A stretch of DNA of 64,000 nucleotides from Rubrivivax sp. (GTDB taxonomy: Bacteria > Pseudomonadota > Gammaproteobacteria > Burkholderiales > Burkholderiaceae_C), in NCBI GenBank assembly GCA_020248945.1, contig JADCGQ010000004.1, positions 248,001 to 312,000 of the forward strand, in the 5' to 3' direction. The notes below the pieces were generated by a model that was not told where the DNA came from, made no database searches, and saw only the letters and a program-made list of their open reading frames with translations. Positions 8,690 to 17,934 of this stretch are shown here, in pieces. Positions within the stretch are counted from its first letter, which is position 1. Each line of letters opens with the position of its first letter. The translations under genes were made by a program, and so were the position numbers.

Positions 8690-9151
8690 TCAGGCCAGCT
8701 CGGGCGCCATCACGGCGTGCAGCACGACCTGGCGCTCGCCTTCACGCTCGCGCACGCGCAGCCACCACACCGCGCCCTTGCGCACCGCCCAGCCCAGCGG
8801 CTGCCCGGCCAGCAAGTAGGCCGCCGCGAGGCCCAGCGTCGGCTGGTGGCCCACGACCAGCACCGGCTCGCGTGAGTCGGGCCAGCGCGCGGCGTGCAGC
8901 AGCGCCTCGACACTGCCATCGGGGGCCAGCGCCGGCACGGTCTTGAAGCGGCGGTCGAGCGTGGTGGCGGTCTGCTGCGCGCGCCGCGCCGGGCTCACCA
9001 GCACACGCGTGCTCGCCGGCAGGTGGCGGTTCAGCCACTCGGCCATGCGCAGCGCCTGGCGCTCGCCCTTGGGCGTGAGAGCGCGGTCGAGATCGTCGTG
9101 CACCTCGCGCATCTCCAGGGCCTCGGCGTGGCGCCAGAGGATCAGGTCCAC
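8690..9151 (-). CDS. sixA: Phosphohistidine phosphatase SixA
   Basis: A 153-residue histidine phosphatase. The RHAEA motif with the nucleophilic His is right at the N-terminus (VDLILWRHAEA, the first codon being GTG), the second conserved arginine lies in SPARRAQQT, and the second catalytic His is in VVGHQPTLG. SixA removes phosphate from phosphohistidine in HPt domains and, in enteric bacteria, acts on the nitrogen PTS. Start choice: the GTG sits 7 nt after GAGGGG, which overlaps the ppk1 stop codon (TGAGGGG), so translation of the two genes is tightly linked. It is the last gene of the ppk1 transcription unit and meets ppx tail to tail. Confidence 0.9.
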   Translation of the reverse strand: MDLILWRHAEALEMREVHDDLDRALTPKGERQALRMAEWLNRHLPASTRVLVSPARRAQQTATTLDRRFKTVPALAPDGSVEALLHAARWPDSREPVLVVGHQPTLGLAAAYLLAGQPLGWAVRKGAVWWLRVREREGERQVVLHAVMAPELA

Positions 9152-9160
9152 GGGTACCCC

Positions 9161-11359
9161 TCAGGTGTAGCGCCGCATCAGCGCCTGCTGGGCACTGGGC
9201 CCGCCCTCGCCGACGCGCCGGTAGCGGCCGCTGCCCTCGAGCTCCCAGGCGTCGGCGGTGTCGTGCAGGTAGGGCACCAGCGCCTCGTCGATGACGCGCT
9301 GGCGCAGTGCCGGGTCGCGCACCGGCCAGGCGATCTCGACGCGGCGGAACATGTTGCGGCTCATCCAGTCGGCGCTGGACAGGTAGAGCTGCTCGTCCTC
9401 GGCCCCTCCGCCCCAGCGGAAGTACAGGATGCGGGAGTGCTCGAGGAAGCGCCCGACGATCGAGCGCACACGGATGTTCTCGGTGAAGCCCGGCACGCCC
9501 GGCGGCAGCATGCAGGCGCCGCGCACGACGAGGTCGATCGAGGCCCCCGCGCGCCCGGCCTCGATGAGGGCGTGGATCAGCCCCGGGTCGGTGAGCGAAT
9601 TGAGCTTGGCGACGATGCGCGCCGGCTTGCCGGCCGCCGCCGCCTCGCCCACCTGGCGGATGTGGCGCAGCATGCGCTTGTGCATCTGGAAAGGCGCGGT
9701 CACGAGGTGACGCGAGGGTTTGGACAAGCCCTGGCTGGCGAGCTGCAGGAACACCGCGTCGGCGTCGGCCGTCAGGCCCGGGTCGGCGGTGAGGTAGCCC
9801 AGGTCGGTGTACAGGCGCGCCGTCTTCGGGTTGTAGTTGCCGGTGGACAGGTGCACGTAGCGCCGCAGCCGCGTCTGTGCAGGCTGGCCCTGGGCCGCCG
9901 CACCCTTGCCCGACACCGCCTCGCGCCGCGTCACCAGCAGCAGCTTGGCATGGGTCTTCAGGCCGACGACGCCGTACACCACCTGCGCGCCGACGGCCTC
10001 GAGCCGCTCGGCCCAGTTGATGTTGGCCTCTTCGTCGAAGCGCGCCTTCAGCTCCACCACGGCCAGCACTTCCTTGCCGCGGCGCGCGGCCTCGATCAGC
10101 AGGTCCATCAGCACGCTCTGCGCGCCGGTGCGGTAGATGGTCTGCTTGATGGCCAGCACATCGGGGTCCTGCACGGCCTCGCGCAGGAACTGCACCACCG
10201 GCTCGAAGCTCTCGAACGGGTGGTGCAGCAGCACGTCGCCGTCTTCGCGCAAGCGCGTGAAGATGCTCTGCCCGCGTGGCAGCCGGCCCTCGGGCCAGCG
10301 CGGTTCGAACGACGCAAAACGCAGCCGGTCGGCGCCGGCCTGGTCGATCAGCTGGTTCAGCCGCACCAGGTTGACGGGGCCGTTCACCAGGTACAGCGCC
10401 ACCTCGGGCAGGCCGAACTGCTCGAGCAGGAAGCGCTGCAGGTCTTCGGGGCAGGTGCTCACCACCTCGAGCCGGATGGCCTGGCCGAAGTGGCGCAAGG
10501 TGAGCCCCGAGCGCAGCGCCTGGCGCAGGTTGGTGACGTCGTCCTCGTCGACCTCGAGGTCGCTGTCGCGGGTGACGCGGAACTGCGAGAAGGCCACCAC
10601 GCGCCGGCCCGGGAACAGGGCGTGCAGGTGGGCGCGGATCACGCTGGTGAGCAGCACGAAGCCCTGGCGGCCGTCGCAGATGTTGTCGGGCAGGCGGATC
10701 ACGCGCGGCAGCACGCGCGGCACCTTCACGATGGCGATGGAGTTCTCGCGGCCGAAGGCGTCGCGGCCGTCGAGCCGGGCGATGAAGTTCAGACTCTTGT
10801 TGGCCACCAGCGGGAACGGGTGGCTCGGGTCCAGGCTCAGCGGCACCAGCAGCGGCTGCACCTGCGACTCGAAGAACCGGGCCACCCACTCGCGCTGCGC
10901 GTCGCTGCGCTGGGCGTGGTTGAGCACGACGATGCCCTCGGCCTCCAGCGCCGGCATGACCTCGTCGTTGAAGACCTGGTACTGCTCGTCGATGAGCTCG
11001 TGCGCGGCACGCGCCACGGCCTCGAGATCGGCCTGCGTGATGCCGCTGCCGGGTTGGCGCACGGCCTCGATGTAGTCGGCCACGCGGACTTCGAAGAACT
11101 CGTCGAGGTTGCTCGAGACGATGGTCACGTAGCGCAGCCGCTCCAGCAGCGGCACGTCGGCACGGCGCGCCTGGGCCAGCACGCGGCGGTTGAACTGGAT
11201 GAGCGAGCGCTCGCGGTCGAGCAGGTTCAACCGCGCCGTCTGCGTGGCCTTTTCGCGCAGGGCGCGTGTGCGGTCGTCGTCGCGGGGCAGCCGCGAAGCG
11301 CTGCGCGCCAGGGCGGCGCCAGGGGTCGGCTTGGCTGCCGAGGGCGTGCGGTCACTCAT
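9161..11359 (-). CDS. ppk1: Polyphosphate kinase 1
   Basis: A 732-residue enzyme that reversibly polymerises the gamma-phosphate of ATP into polyphosphate. The N domain has RERSLIQFNRRVL and SSNLDEFFEVRVA; the middle holds LLHHPFESFEPV and IKQTIYRTG; the two PLD-like domains carry the autophosphorylated His in YVHLSTGNYNP and the second His in FLEHSRILYFR. Length is normal. I took the ATG at 11359 (MSDRTPSAAKP), preceded by AGGGTGC; an upstream ATG at 11389 has a poorer site. The gene follows the ABC operon by 48 nt in the same direction and is linked to sixA, with ppx convergent. Confidence 0.96.
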   Translation of the reverse strand: MSDRTPSAAKPTPGAALARSASRLPRDDDRTRALREKATQTARLNLLDRERSLIQFNRRVLAQARRADVPLLERLRYVTIVSSNLDEFFEVRVADYIEAVRQPGSGITQADLEAVARAAHELIDEQYQVFNDEVMPALEAEGIVVLNHAQRSDAQREWVARFFESQVQPLLVPLSLDPSHPFPLVANKSLNFIARLDGRDAFGRENSIAIVKVPRVLPRVIRLPDNICDGRQGFVLLTSVIRAHLHALFPGRRVVAFSQFRVTRDSDLEVDEDDVTNLRQALRSGLTLRHFGQAIRLEVVSTCPEDLQRFLLEQFGLPEVALYLVNGPVNLVRLNQLIDQAGADRLRFASFEPRWPEGRLPRGQSIFTRLREDGDVLLHHPFESFEPVVQFLREAVQDPDVLAIKQTIYRTGAQSVLMDLLIEAARRGKEVLAVVELKARFDEEANINWAERLEAVGAQVVYGVVGLKTHAKLLLVTRREAVSGKGAAAQGQPAQTRLRRYVHLSTGNYNPKTARLYTDLGYLTADPGLTADADAVFLQLASQGLSKPSRHLVTAPFQMHKRMLRHIRQVGEAAAAGKPARIVAKLNSLTDPGLIHALIEAGRAGASIDLVVRGACMLPPGVPGFTENIRVRSIVGRFLEHSRILYFRWGGGAEDEQLYLSSADWMSRNMFRRVEIAWPVRDPALRQRVIDEALVPYLHDTADAWELEGSGRYRRVGEGGPSAQQALMRRYT

Positions 11360-11407
11360 GCACCCTAGTTTATGAAGCTTCCGCGACACCGCGGTGACAT
11401 CGCTCCA

Positions 11408-12205
11408 CTACTTGAGGGCATTCGCCAGAAAGGCCTGCAGCCGCTCCGAGCGTGGCCGCGACAGCACCTCGTGCGGGTGGCCTTCTTCCTCGAGCCGGCC
11501 CTGGTGCAGGAACACGAGGTGGTTGCTGACCTCGCGCGCGAAGCTCATCTCGTGCGTCACCACGATCATCGTGCGGCCTTCCTCGGCCACGCCGCGCATC
11601 ACGCGCAGCACCTCGCCCACGAGTTCGGGGTCGAGTGCGGAGGTCGGCTCGTCGAACAGCATCACCTGCGGGTCCATCGCCAGCGCGCGGGCAATGGCCA
11701 CACGCTGCTGCTCGCCGCCCGACAGGTGCGCGGGGTAGGCGTCCTTGCGGTGGTAGACGCCCACGCGCTGCAGGTGCGCTTCCGCGCGCGCCACGGCCTC
11801 GGCGCGGCTCAAGCCCAGCACCTGCATCGGCGCCTCGATCACGTTCTCGAGCGCCGTCAGATGGGCCCACAGATTGAAGTGCTGGAACACCATTGCCATG
11901 CGCGAGCGAAAGCGCTGCAGCTGCGCGGCATCGGCCGCCTTCAGTGCACCGCCGGCATCACGCGCCGTGTCGGGCACCAGCGCCAGCGTCTCGCCGCCCA
12001 GCGCGATGCGCCCGGCGTGCGGCGCCTCGAGCAGGTTCAGGCAGCGCAGGAAGGTGCTCTTGCCGGAGCCCGAGGCGCCGATCATCGCGATCACGTCGCC
12101 CTGGCGGGCGCGCACGCTCACGCCACGCAGCACCTCGTTCTGGCCGAAGCGCTTGACGATGTCGGTGGCCTCCAGCAGCCAGGCCGGGTTGGGTGACAGG
12201 CTCAT
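11408..12205 (-). CDS. Amino acid ABC transporter ATP-binding protein (AotP/HisP type)
   Basis: A 265-residue ATPase of the polar amino acid transporter family. Walker A is GASGSGKST, the signature is LSGGEQQR, Walker B is VMLFDEPTSALDPE and the H-loop is VVTHE. The insert between Walker A and the Q-loop ([25 protein letters not shown]) is typical of HisP and of arginine/ornithine transporters. It powers import by the two permeases encoded upstream. The gene starts 3 nt after the deacylase stop. The order binding protein, two permeases, deacylase, ATPase equals Pseudomonas aotJQMOP, which supports arginine/ornithine or related basic amino acids as substrates; that is inference. Confidence 0.92.
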   Translation of the reverse strand: MSLSPNPAWLLEATDIVKRFGQNEVLRGVSVRARQGDVIAMIGASGSGKSTFLRCLNLLEAPHAGRIALGGETLALVPDTARDAGGALKAADAAQLQRFRSRMAMVFQHFNLWAHLTALENVIEAPMQVLGLSRAEAVARAEAHLQRVGVYHRKDAYPAHLSGGEQQRVAIARALAMDPQVMLFDEPTSALDPELVGEVLRVMRGVAEEGRTMIVVTHEMSFAREVSNHLVFLHQGRLEEEGHPHEVLSRPRSERLQAFLANALK

Positions 12206-12208
12206 GAT

Positions 12209-13324
12209 TCAAGGGCTCAGCAGCTTGCCGGTGCGCACCGGCGTGGCGCCGGCGATCTTGCCCAGGCGCGTGCCCGGCGTGGCCCAGCGCGTGGCGATGC
12301 GGGCGTAGAGCACGCCGCGGGTGGTGGCCACGACAGGGCTGGTGCGGCCGGTGTCGGGGCACACGACGTCGGCCACGCACTGGCCAACCTCGATGTGGTC
12401 GCCCGGCGCGTGGTGGTAGACCACGACGCCGGCGTGTGGCGCCTTCAGCGGCTCGCTGCCGGCCAGCGGCGTGGGCGCGCAGCGCGCGGAAGGCAGCGGC
12501 GCCGCGGCACCGCCCACCACACCGCGGCGGCGCAGGAACTCCAGCAGCGCCGCGGCGTCGGCGTCGGCCAGGGCGTGCGCGGTGTCGGCCTGGCCGCGCA
12601 GCTCCACCGTGGTGGCAAAGCAGCCCAGCGGCAGCGGCAGCGGCGCCACGCGTTCGGCCAGCTTCAGCCAGGGCGTGCTGCAGGCTTCGTCGAAGGGCGA
12701 GTCGCCGGATTCGGTGGCCAGCAGCACGGCTTCGGCACCCAGAAGGGCACCCAACTCAGCCGCCAGCTCGGCCTGGGGCGTGAGGGCGTACAGGTGCATC
12801 ACGGCCTCGCTGTCGCAATGCAGATCGAGCACGATGTCGGCGTCGATGGCCAGTTGCAGCAGCCGGCGCTTCAGGTCGGCCGCGGGCTCGTGCGCCCTCA
12901 GCGCCGCGGCGGCTTCGGCCAGCGCGCGGCGCGCGGCGCGCACATTGGCCTGGCCGTCGTCACCCAGCAGCGCCCCGAGCCGCGGCGCCACGGCCTCGGT
13001 GAGGTCGGGCACGAAGCGGTTGAAGTTGACGCCGTCGTCGAGCGCGAAGCGGCCCTCCTGGTGGCCAAGCAGGCTCTGCCCGAGGCCGATGGGGTTGGCA
13101 TAGGGCACCAGCACCACCTCGCCGAGCAGCTGGCCGGCCTCGTCAAGAGCCTGCAGCAGCACGCGCAGCTTCTGCGCCACCAGCAAGGCCGGCACTTCGT
13201 CGGCATGCAGTGCCGCCTGGATGTAGGCCTTGGGGCCCTTACCCGGCGTGCCGTAGCGGTGCACGGTGAGCGCCAGGCGCTGCCCCGGGGCGGGGCTGAT
13301 GAGATCGATGGTGTCGGTTTGCAT
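12209..13324 (-). CDS. AotO-like succinylglutamate desuccinylase/aspartoacylase family protein
   Basis: A 371-residue predicted cytosolic zinc carboxypeptidase-like hydrolase. The metal site is recognisable: the His and Glu of QAALHADEVPA and the later His in IVLDLHCDSEA; FNRF and VELRGQADT follow as in the family. A C-terminal beta domain (about residues 285-371) contains HAGVVVYHHAPGDHIEVGQ, resembling the biotinyl/lipoyl-like tail of many such proteins. Family members remove acyl groups from N-acylated amino acids. Its place inside a basic amino acid transporter operon mirrors aotO of Pseudomonas, whose exact role is not settled to my knowledge; hydrolysis of imported acylated amino acids is a plausible job. 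ATG start at 13324. Confidence 0.82.
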   Translation of the reverse strand: MQTDTIDLISPAPGQRLALTVHRYGTPGKGPKAYIQAALHADEVPALLVAQKLRVLLQALDEAGQLLGEVVLVPYANPIGLGQSLLGHQEGRFALDDGVNFNRFVPDLTEAVAPRLGALLGDDGQANVRAARRALAEAAAALRAHEPAADLKRRLLQLAIDADIVLDLHCDSEAVMHLYALTPQAELAAELGALLGAEAVLLATESGDSPFDEACSTPWLKLAERVAPLPLPLGCFATTVELRGQADTAHALADADAAALLEFLRRRGVVGGAAAPLPSARCAPTPLAGSEPLKAPHAGVVVYHHAPGDHIEVGQCVADVVCPDTGRTSPVVATTRGVLYARIATRWATPGTRLGKIAGATPVRTGKLLSP

Positions 13325-13350
13325 GGGGTTCTTCAGACAAGCGCGTGGGC

Positions 13351-14049
13351 TCAGCGCGTGCGCTGATGGCGCAGATGACGCAGGTAACGCCGCTCGAGCA
13401 GCTTGAACACGCCCACCATCGCAAAGGTGAGCACGAAGTAGATGACGGCGGCGGAGCCGAAGGCCTCCACCGGCAGCAGGTGGTTGGCGTACACATCGCG
13501 CGCCACGCGGGTGATGTCGACCAGCGTCACGGTGCTGGCGATAGCCGTGGCGTGCATCATGCCCACGACCTCGTTGCTGTACTGCGGCAAGGCGCGGCGC
13601 AGCGCGCCAGGCAGCAGGATGCGGCGGTACAGGCGCCAGCCGGCCAGGCCATAGGCACGCGCGGCCTCCACCTCGCCGGCCGGCGTGGCGCGCAGCGCGC
13701 CAGCGAAGATCTCGGTGGTGTAGGCGGTGGTGTTCAGCGCAAAGGCCAGCCAGGCGCAGAACCAGGCCTCGCGCAGCAGCGGCCACAGCAGGCTTTCGCG
13801 CACGACCTCGAACTGCGCGAAGCCGTAGTAGACGATGAACAGCTGCACCAGGAGCGGCGTGCCGCGGAACACGTAGGTGTAGGTCCACACCGGCCAGGCC
13901 AGCCAGCGCCGCGCCGACACCCGCGCCATCGCCAGCGGCACCGAGAGCACGAAGCCGGTGCCCACGCTGATGGCCAGCAGCAGCAGACAGACCTGCAGGC
14001 CGCCCCAGAACTCGGGCAGGCTTTGGGTGATGACGTCCCAGTCGATCAT
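13351..14049 (-). CDS. Amino acid ABC transporter permease (AotM/HisM type)
   Basis: A 232-residue inner-membrane permease with about five membrane segments, beginning after MIDWDVITQSLPEFWGGLQVC. The characteristic early motif VFRGTPLLVQLFIVYYG and the cytoplasmic EAA loop (EVEAARAYGLAGWRLYRRILLPGALRRALP) identify the HisM/GlnP family. It forms a heterodimeric channel with the product of the preceding gene. It lies 21 nt behind that gene and 26 nt before the deacylase. The C-terminus is basic (RRYLRHLRHQRTR). Confidence 0.92.
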   Translation of the reverse strand: MIDWDVITQSLPEFWGGLQVCLLLLAISVGTGFVLSVPLAMARVSARRWLAWPVWTYTYVFRGTPLLVQLFIVYYGFAQFEVVRESLLWPLLREAWFCAWLAFALNTTAYTTEIFAGALRATPAGEVEAARAYGLAGWRLYRRILLPGALRRALPQYSNEVVGMMHATAIASTVTLVDITRVARDVYANHLLPVEAFGSAAVIYFVLTFAMVGVFKLLERRYLRHLRHQRTR

Positions 14050-14070
14050 GTTGAACCCGACCCCGCCCCG

Positions 14071-14757
14071 CTAGAAGCGGATGCCCTTCACGCCGAGGCT
14101 GAAGCGCCGCTCCAGCAGCATCAGCAAGCCGATCGACACCGTGGTGATGGCCAGATACACCAGCGCGATCAGCATGTAGAAGGTGAAGGGCTCGCGCGTG
14201 GCCGAGGCCGCCATGTTGGCGCGGTGCAGCATGTCGTCGAGGCCGATGATCGACACCAGCGCCGTGGCCTTGACCATGACGAGCCAGTTGTTGGCGAAGC
14301 CCGGTATCGCGTGCCGCACCATCTGCGGCAGCAGGATGCGCCGCAGTGCCTGGCTGCGCGTCAGGCCGAAGGCCGTGGCGGCTTCCATCTGCCCGCGCGG
14401 CACGGCCAGGATGGCGCCGCGGAAGGTCTCGGTCAGGTAGGCGCCGAAGATGAAGCCGATGGTCAGCACGCCGGCCGTGAAGGGCGGGACGTCGATGTAG
14501 TCCCAGCCCTTCGCCTCGGCCAGCCGGTTCACGAGAATCTGCCCGCCGTAGAAGATGGCCAGCATCAGCACCAGTTCCGGAATGCCGCGGATCAGCGTCG
14601 TGTAGGTCTCGGCCAGGCCGCGTGCCGTGCGCGAGCGCGACAGCTTGGCCACCGCGCCCAGCAACCCGAAGCCGCACGCGACGGCCAGCGACAGCGCCGC
14701 GGTGGCCAGTGTGATGCCCAGGCCACCGAGGATGGCGCCGAGGTAGCCGTGGAACAT
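14071..14757 (-). CDS. Amino acid ABC transporter permease (AotQ/HisQ type)
   Basis: A 228-residue inner-membrane permease, partner of the HisM-type protein. It has TTLIRGIPELVLMLAIFYGGQ and the EAA loop (QMEAATAFGLTRSQALRRILLPQMVRHAIP), with five or so hydrophobic helices. Its ATG overlaps the stop of the binding-protein gene by one base (TGATG), a sign of translational coupling. Confidence 0.92.
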   Translation of the reverse strand: MFHGYLGAILGGLGITLATAALSLAVACGFGLLGAVAKLSRSRTARGLAETYTTLIRGIPELVLMLAIFYGGQILVNRLAEAKGWDYIDVPPFTAGVLTIGFIFGAYLTETFRGAILAVPRGQMEAATAFGLTRSQALRRILLPQMVRHAIPGFANNWLVMVKATALVSIIGLDDMLHRANMAASATREPFTFYMLIALVYLAITTVSIGLLMLLERRFSLGVKGIRF

Positions 14758-15542
14758 CAGGTCCCGCCGGAGACGTCGAAGTCGAAGTAGCGGTCCGCCA
14801 GGCGCTTGTAGGTCCCGTCGGCCTTGATGGCCTTCAGCGCCGCGTTGACCTTCTCGCGCAGCACGTTCTCACCCTTGCGGAACGCGATGCCGACGCCGCC
14901 GCCACCGCCGTCCAGCCGCACTGGCGCGCCGACCTGCGCGAAGCCCTGGCCCTCGGGCTTCTTCAGGAAGGCTTCCGACGACACGACCGCGGAGCCGAAG
15001 CCGATGTCGCCGCGGCCGGCGGCCAGCTCGAGGTAGACGTCGGTTTCCTTGTTCACCAGCAGCACGGACGATTCCTTGTACTGCTCGGCCACGTGCTTGG
15101 CGCGCGGGCTGTTGCGCAGCACGATGATGCGCGCGCCCTTCAGCGAGGCCGGGTCGTGGTTCCTGAAGCGGCCCGCCTTGGCCACCCAGCGCGAGGGCAC
15201 GTCGTAGTAGGGGTCGCTGAAGTCGGCGGCCTTCCTGCGCTCTTCGCTGATGGTCATCGAGGCCACGATCATGTCGAACTTGCGCGCGGCCAGCGCCGGC
15301 ATCATGCCGTCCCACTCCTGCTGCACCAGCACGCATTCGGCGCCCATCTTCTGGCACAGGGCCATGGCGATGTCGATGTCGAAGCCGGCCAGCTTGCCGT
15401 CGGGCCCCAGGCGCGAAAACGGCGGGTAGTTGCCCTCCACGCCGACGCGGATGCGCTTCCAGTCGGGGGCCTGCGCGCGGCTGGCGGCAGGTATCAGCAA
15501 GGCGGCCGCGGAGGCGGCAAGCAGGTGGCGGCGAGAGGTCAT
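14757..15542 (-). CDS. Periplasmic amino acid-binding protein (AotJ/HisJ type)
   Basis: A 261-residue solute-binding protein. Residues 1-24 form a signal peptide that begins MTSRRHLLAASAAALLIPA, possibly Tat-like because of the adjacent arginines. The mature part begins IRVGVEGNYPPFSRLGPDGKLAGFDIDIAMAL, the standard family 3 pattern, and includes DMIVASMTISEERRKAADFSDPYY. It captures the ligand in the periplasm and delivers it to the two permeases. It opens the five-gene operon and starts 127 nt behind orn. The frame is open further upstream, but the signal peptide fixes the start at the ATG at 15542. Together with its neighbours it suggests a basic amino acid ligand. Confidence 0.92.
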   Translation of the reverse strand: MTSRRHLLAASAAALLIPAASRAQAPDWKRIRVGVEGNYPPFSRLGPDGKLAGFDIDIAMALCQKMGAECVLVQQEWDGMMPALAARKFDMIVASMTISEERRKAADFSDPYYDVPSRWVAKAGRFRNHDPASLKGARIIVLRNSPRAKHVAEQYKESSVLLVNKETDVYLELAAGRGDIGFGSAVVSSEAFLKKPEGQGFAQVGAPVRLDGGGGGVGIAFRKGENVLREKVNAALKAIKADGTYKRLADRYFDFDVSGGT

Positions 15543-15626
15543 GGGCGGCTTTGAGGTCACGAACGGACGCCGTTGTACCCGCAGCCCGCAGCCCGGCGCG
15601 AGAGGGTCGGCCGCCGGCCGTCCGGA

Positions 15627-15646
15627 TGCGACAACTGCGTGTCGCA
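15627..15646. terminator. Hairpin between orn and the amino acid transporter operon
   Basis: A perfect 7-bp stem TGCGACA / TGTCGCA around a 6-nt loop (ACTGCG) lies 23 nt after the orn stop, in the 127-nt gap before the binding-protein gene. No T-run follows in either direction, so it may be a Rho-dependent stop, an RNA-stabilising end or a regulatory dyad rather than an intrinsic terminator. The rest of the gap is GC-rich without a clear promoter. Confidence 0.35.
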
Positions 15647-15669
15647 CCCCCGACAACCACCTTGCCGGA

Positions 15670-16236
15670 TCACACGGCCAGCAGGTGCGTGCGGTAGTGG
15701 ATCAACTCGTCGATCGACTCGTGGATGTCGGCCAGCGCGGTGTGCGCCTGCGCCTTCCTGAAGCCTTCCAGCGCCGCCGGCTTCCAGCGCCGGGCCAGTT
15801 CCTTCAGCGTGCTGACGTCGAGGTTGCGGTAGTGGAAGAAGGCCTCCAGGCCCGGCATCGTGCGCGCCAGGAAGCGGCGGTCCTGGCAGATGCTGTTGCC
15901 GCACATGGGGCTCTTGCCCTTGGGCACGTAGGCCTTCAGGAACTCGATCACGGCGGCTTCGGCGGCGGCTTCGTCCACGGTGCTGGCGCGCACGCGCTCG
16001 GTCAGGCCGCTGCGGCCGTGCGTGCCCTTGTTCCAGGCGTCCATGCCGTCGAGCACGGCGTCGCTCTGGTGCACCGCGAACACCGGGCCCTCCACGCGCA
16101 CCGTGAGCATCGGGTCGGTCACGACCACGGCGACCTCGATGATGCGGTCCGACTCCGGCAGCAGCCCCGTCATCTCAAGATCGATCCAGATCAGGTTGTG
16201 CTCGCTGCTCGTCAACAGGGGGGTGGAGTTGCTCAT
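15670..16236 (-). CDS. orn: Oligoribonuclease
   Basis: A 188-residue DEDDh exonuclease that degrades 2-5-nt RNA (and pGpG) in the cytosol and is often essential. Exo I is [11 protein letters not shown], ExoII lies around [11 protein letters not shown], and ExoIII ends [12 protein letters not shown] with the catalytic His and Asp. [19 protein letters not shown] is a strong Orn signature. The ATG at 16236 ([12 protein letters not shown]) gives the family length; longer in-frame extensions have no homology I recognise. It is divergent from the Ste24-type protease gene, 70 nt away. Confidence 0.95.
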   Translation of the reverse strand: MSNSTPLLTSSEHNLIWIDLEMTGLLPESDRIIEVAVVVTDPMLTVRVEGPVFAVHQSDAVLDGMDAWNKGTHGRSGLTERVRASTVDEAAAEAAVIEFLKAYVPKGKSPMCGNSICQDRRFLARTMPGLEAFFHYRNLDVSTLKELARRWKPAALEGFRKAQAHTALADIHESIDELIHYRTHLLAV

Positions 16237-16306
16237 TGCGGAAGGCCTGGAAGGAAGCCCAGGATTGTGGCGCAGGCCTACACTGCCGCACCCTCCTGAA
16301 TCGCGC

Positions 16307-17575
16307 ATGGAACCGAACCTGATGACCGCGGCCTTCGTCGCCGCCTTGCTGCTGTCGCTGGCCACCCGTCTGTGGCTGGCCACGCGCCAGATGCGCCACG
16401 TGGCCGCCCACCGCGGCGCCGTGCCGGCGGCCTTTGCCGCCAGCGTGCCGCTCGAGGCGCACCAGCGCGCCGCCGACTACACGCTGGCCAAAGGCCGCCT
16501 GGGCCTCGTCACCACCTTCATCGGCACCGCCACCGTGCTGGGCTGGACGCTGCTCGGCGGCCTCGACGCCCTGAACACGCTGCTGCGCGACGCGCTGCTG
16601 CCGAGCTGGGGCGAACTCGGCTACCAGCTGGCGCTGCTGACGGCCGTGTCGCTGATCGGCGGCCTGATCGACCTGCCCGGCGAATGGGTAGCCACCTTCC
16701 GCCTGGAGCAGCGCTTCGGCTTCAACCGCACCACGCCGGCCCTGTGGTGGGCTGATCAGGCCAAGGGCGTGCTGGTGGGCGCGGCCCTCGGCCTGCCGCT
16801 GGCCGCGCTGGTGCTGTGGATCATGGCCGCCAGCGGCGGGCTGTGGTGGTTGTGGGCCTGGGGCGCGCTGGTCGGCTTCAACCTGCTGGTGCTGGTGCTG
16901 TACCCCACCGTCATCGCGCCCTTCTTCAACAAGTTCGAACCACTGGCCGACGCCGCGCTGGCCGAGCGCGTACAGGCGCTGATGCAGCGCTGCGGCTTTG
17001 CCGCCAAGGGCCTTTTCGTGATGGATGGCAGCCGCCGCTCGGCGCACGGCAACGCCTACTTCACCGGCCTGGGCGCGGCCAAGCGCGTGGTCTTCTTCGA
17101 CACCCTGCTGGCCAAGCTGACCCCGGGCGAGGTCGAGGCCGTGCTCGCGCACGAGCTCGGCCACTTCAAGCTGCACCACGTGCCGAAGACGATGATCGGC
17201 CTGTTCGCCGGCAGCCTGGCGGCACTGGCCTTGCTGGGCTGGCTGGCCGGCCAGAGCGGCTTCTACGTCGGCTTGGGTCTGGCACCCAACCTGGCGGCAC
17301 CCAACGACGCGCTGGCACTGCTGCTGTTCATGCTGGTGCTGCCGAGCTTCACCTTCTTCGTGTCCCCGGTGCTGGCGCAGTTCTCACGGCGGCATGAGTT
17401 CCAGGCCGATGCCTTTGCCTGCCAGCAGGCCGACGGCCGCGACCTGGCCCGCGCGCTGCTGAAGCTGCATGCCGACAACGCCAGCACGCTGACGCCGGAC
17501 CCGCTGTACGTGCGCTTCTACTACTCGCACCCGCCGGCCAGCGAGCGGCTGGCCGCCCTGCCCTCGCCCACCTGA
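16307..17575 (+). CDS. M48 family (Ste24-type) membrane metalloprotease
   Basis: A 422-residue integral membrane zinc protease. The N-terminal half has several membrane segments; the catalytic motif HELGH is in [15 protein letters not shown], and the third zinc ligand is the Glu in [29 protein letters not shown] and GNAYFTGLG are typical of the CAAX prenyl protease 1 (Ste24) subgroup; the C-terminal [18 protein letters not shown] fits too. Bacterial members are thought to cleave membrane proteins and small hydrophobic peptides. The ATG at 16307 is followed by another at 16322 ([10 protein letters not shown]); either could be used. The gene starts a run with phhB and rsgA. Confidence 0.9.
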   Translation: MEPNLMTAAFVAALLLSLATRLWLATRQMRHVAAHRGAVPAAFAASVPLEAHQRAADYTLAKGRLGLVTTFIGTATVLGWTLLGGLDALNTLLRDALLPSWGELGYQLALLTAVSLIGGLIDLPGEWVATFRLEQRFGFNRTTPALWWADQAKGVLVGAALGLPLAALVLWIMAASGGLWWLWAWGALVGFNLLVLVLYPTVIAPFFNKFEPLADAALAERVQALMQRCGFAAKGLFVMDGSRRSAHGNAYFTGLGAAKRVVFFDTLLAKLTPGEVEAVLAHELGHFKLHHVPKTMIGLFAGSLAALALLGWLAGQSGFYVGLGLAPNLAAPNDALALLLFMLVLPSFTFFVSPVLAQFSRRHEFQADAFACQQADGRDLARALLKLHADNASTLTPDPLYVRFYYSHPPASERLAALPSPT

Positions 17576-17605
17576 ACGCCCGCCCGAATACCCGCCTGAA
17601 CGCCC

Positions 17606-17929
17606 ATGAGCACCCTCGCCAGCCGCCACTGCCAGCCCCTGGAGGGCCACCCGGCCATGCAGGCCGACGAAATCGCGGCGCAGCTGGCGCAGGCGCCAGG
17701 CTGGGCGCTGGTGGACGGCGCCATCCAGAAGCGCTACGACTTCGCCGACTACCACCGCACCATGGCCTTCGTGAACGCGCTGGCCTGGATCGCCCACGTC
17801 GAAGACCACCACCCCGACCTGCTCGTCTCGTACAACCGCTGCACGGTGCGCTTCAACACGCACTCGGTGGGCGGCATCTCGATCAACGACTTCATCTGCG
17901 CGGCCAAGCTCGACGCGCTGTCGGCCTGA
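17606..17929 (+). CDS. phhB: 4a-hydroxytetrahydrobiopterin dehydratase (pterin-4a-carbinolamine dehydratase)
   Basis: A 107-residue protein of normal family size. The active-site signature is complete: KRYDFADYHRTMAFVNALAWIAHVEDHHPDL, with the His-His pair, followed by NRCTVRFNTHSVGGIS. It dehydrates the carbinolamine formed by aromatic amino acid hydroxylases and so recycles the pterin. No phenylalanine hydroxylase lies in the window, so the role may be in pterin repair more generally. It follows the M48 protease by 30 nt and precedes rsgA by 5 nt. Confidence 0.93.
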   Translation: MSTLASRHCQPLEGHPAMQADEIAAQLAQAPGWALVDGAIQKRYDFADYHRTMAFVNALAWIAHVEDHHPDLLVSYNRCTVRFNTHSVGGISINDFICAAKLDALSA

Positions 17930-17934
17930 GCACC

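Noticed and set aside
8742..11368. Very long open frames antisense to and overlapping ppk1 and sixA (more than 700 codons)
   Set aside because: High-GC genes with GC-rich third positions leave the opposite strand open. The antisense proteins are rich in Arg, Ala, His and Gly, show no motif, and ppk1 itself is unmistakable.
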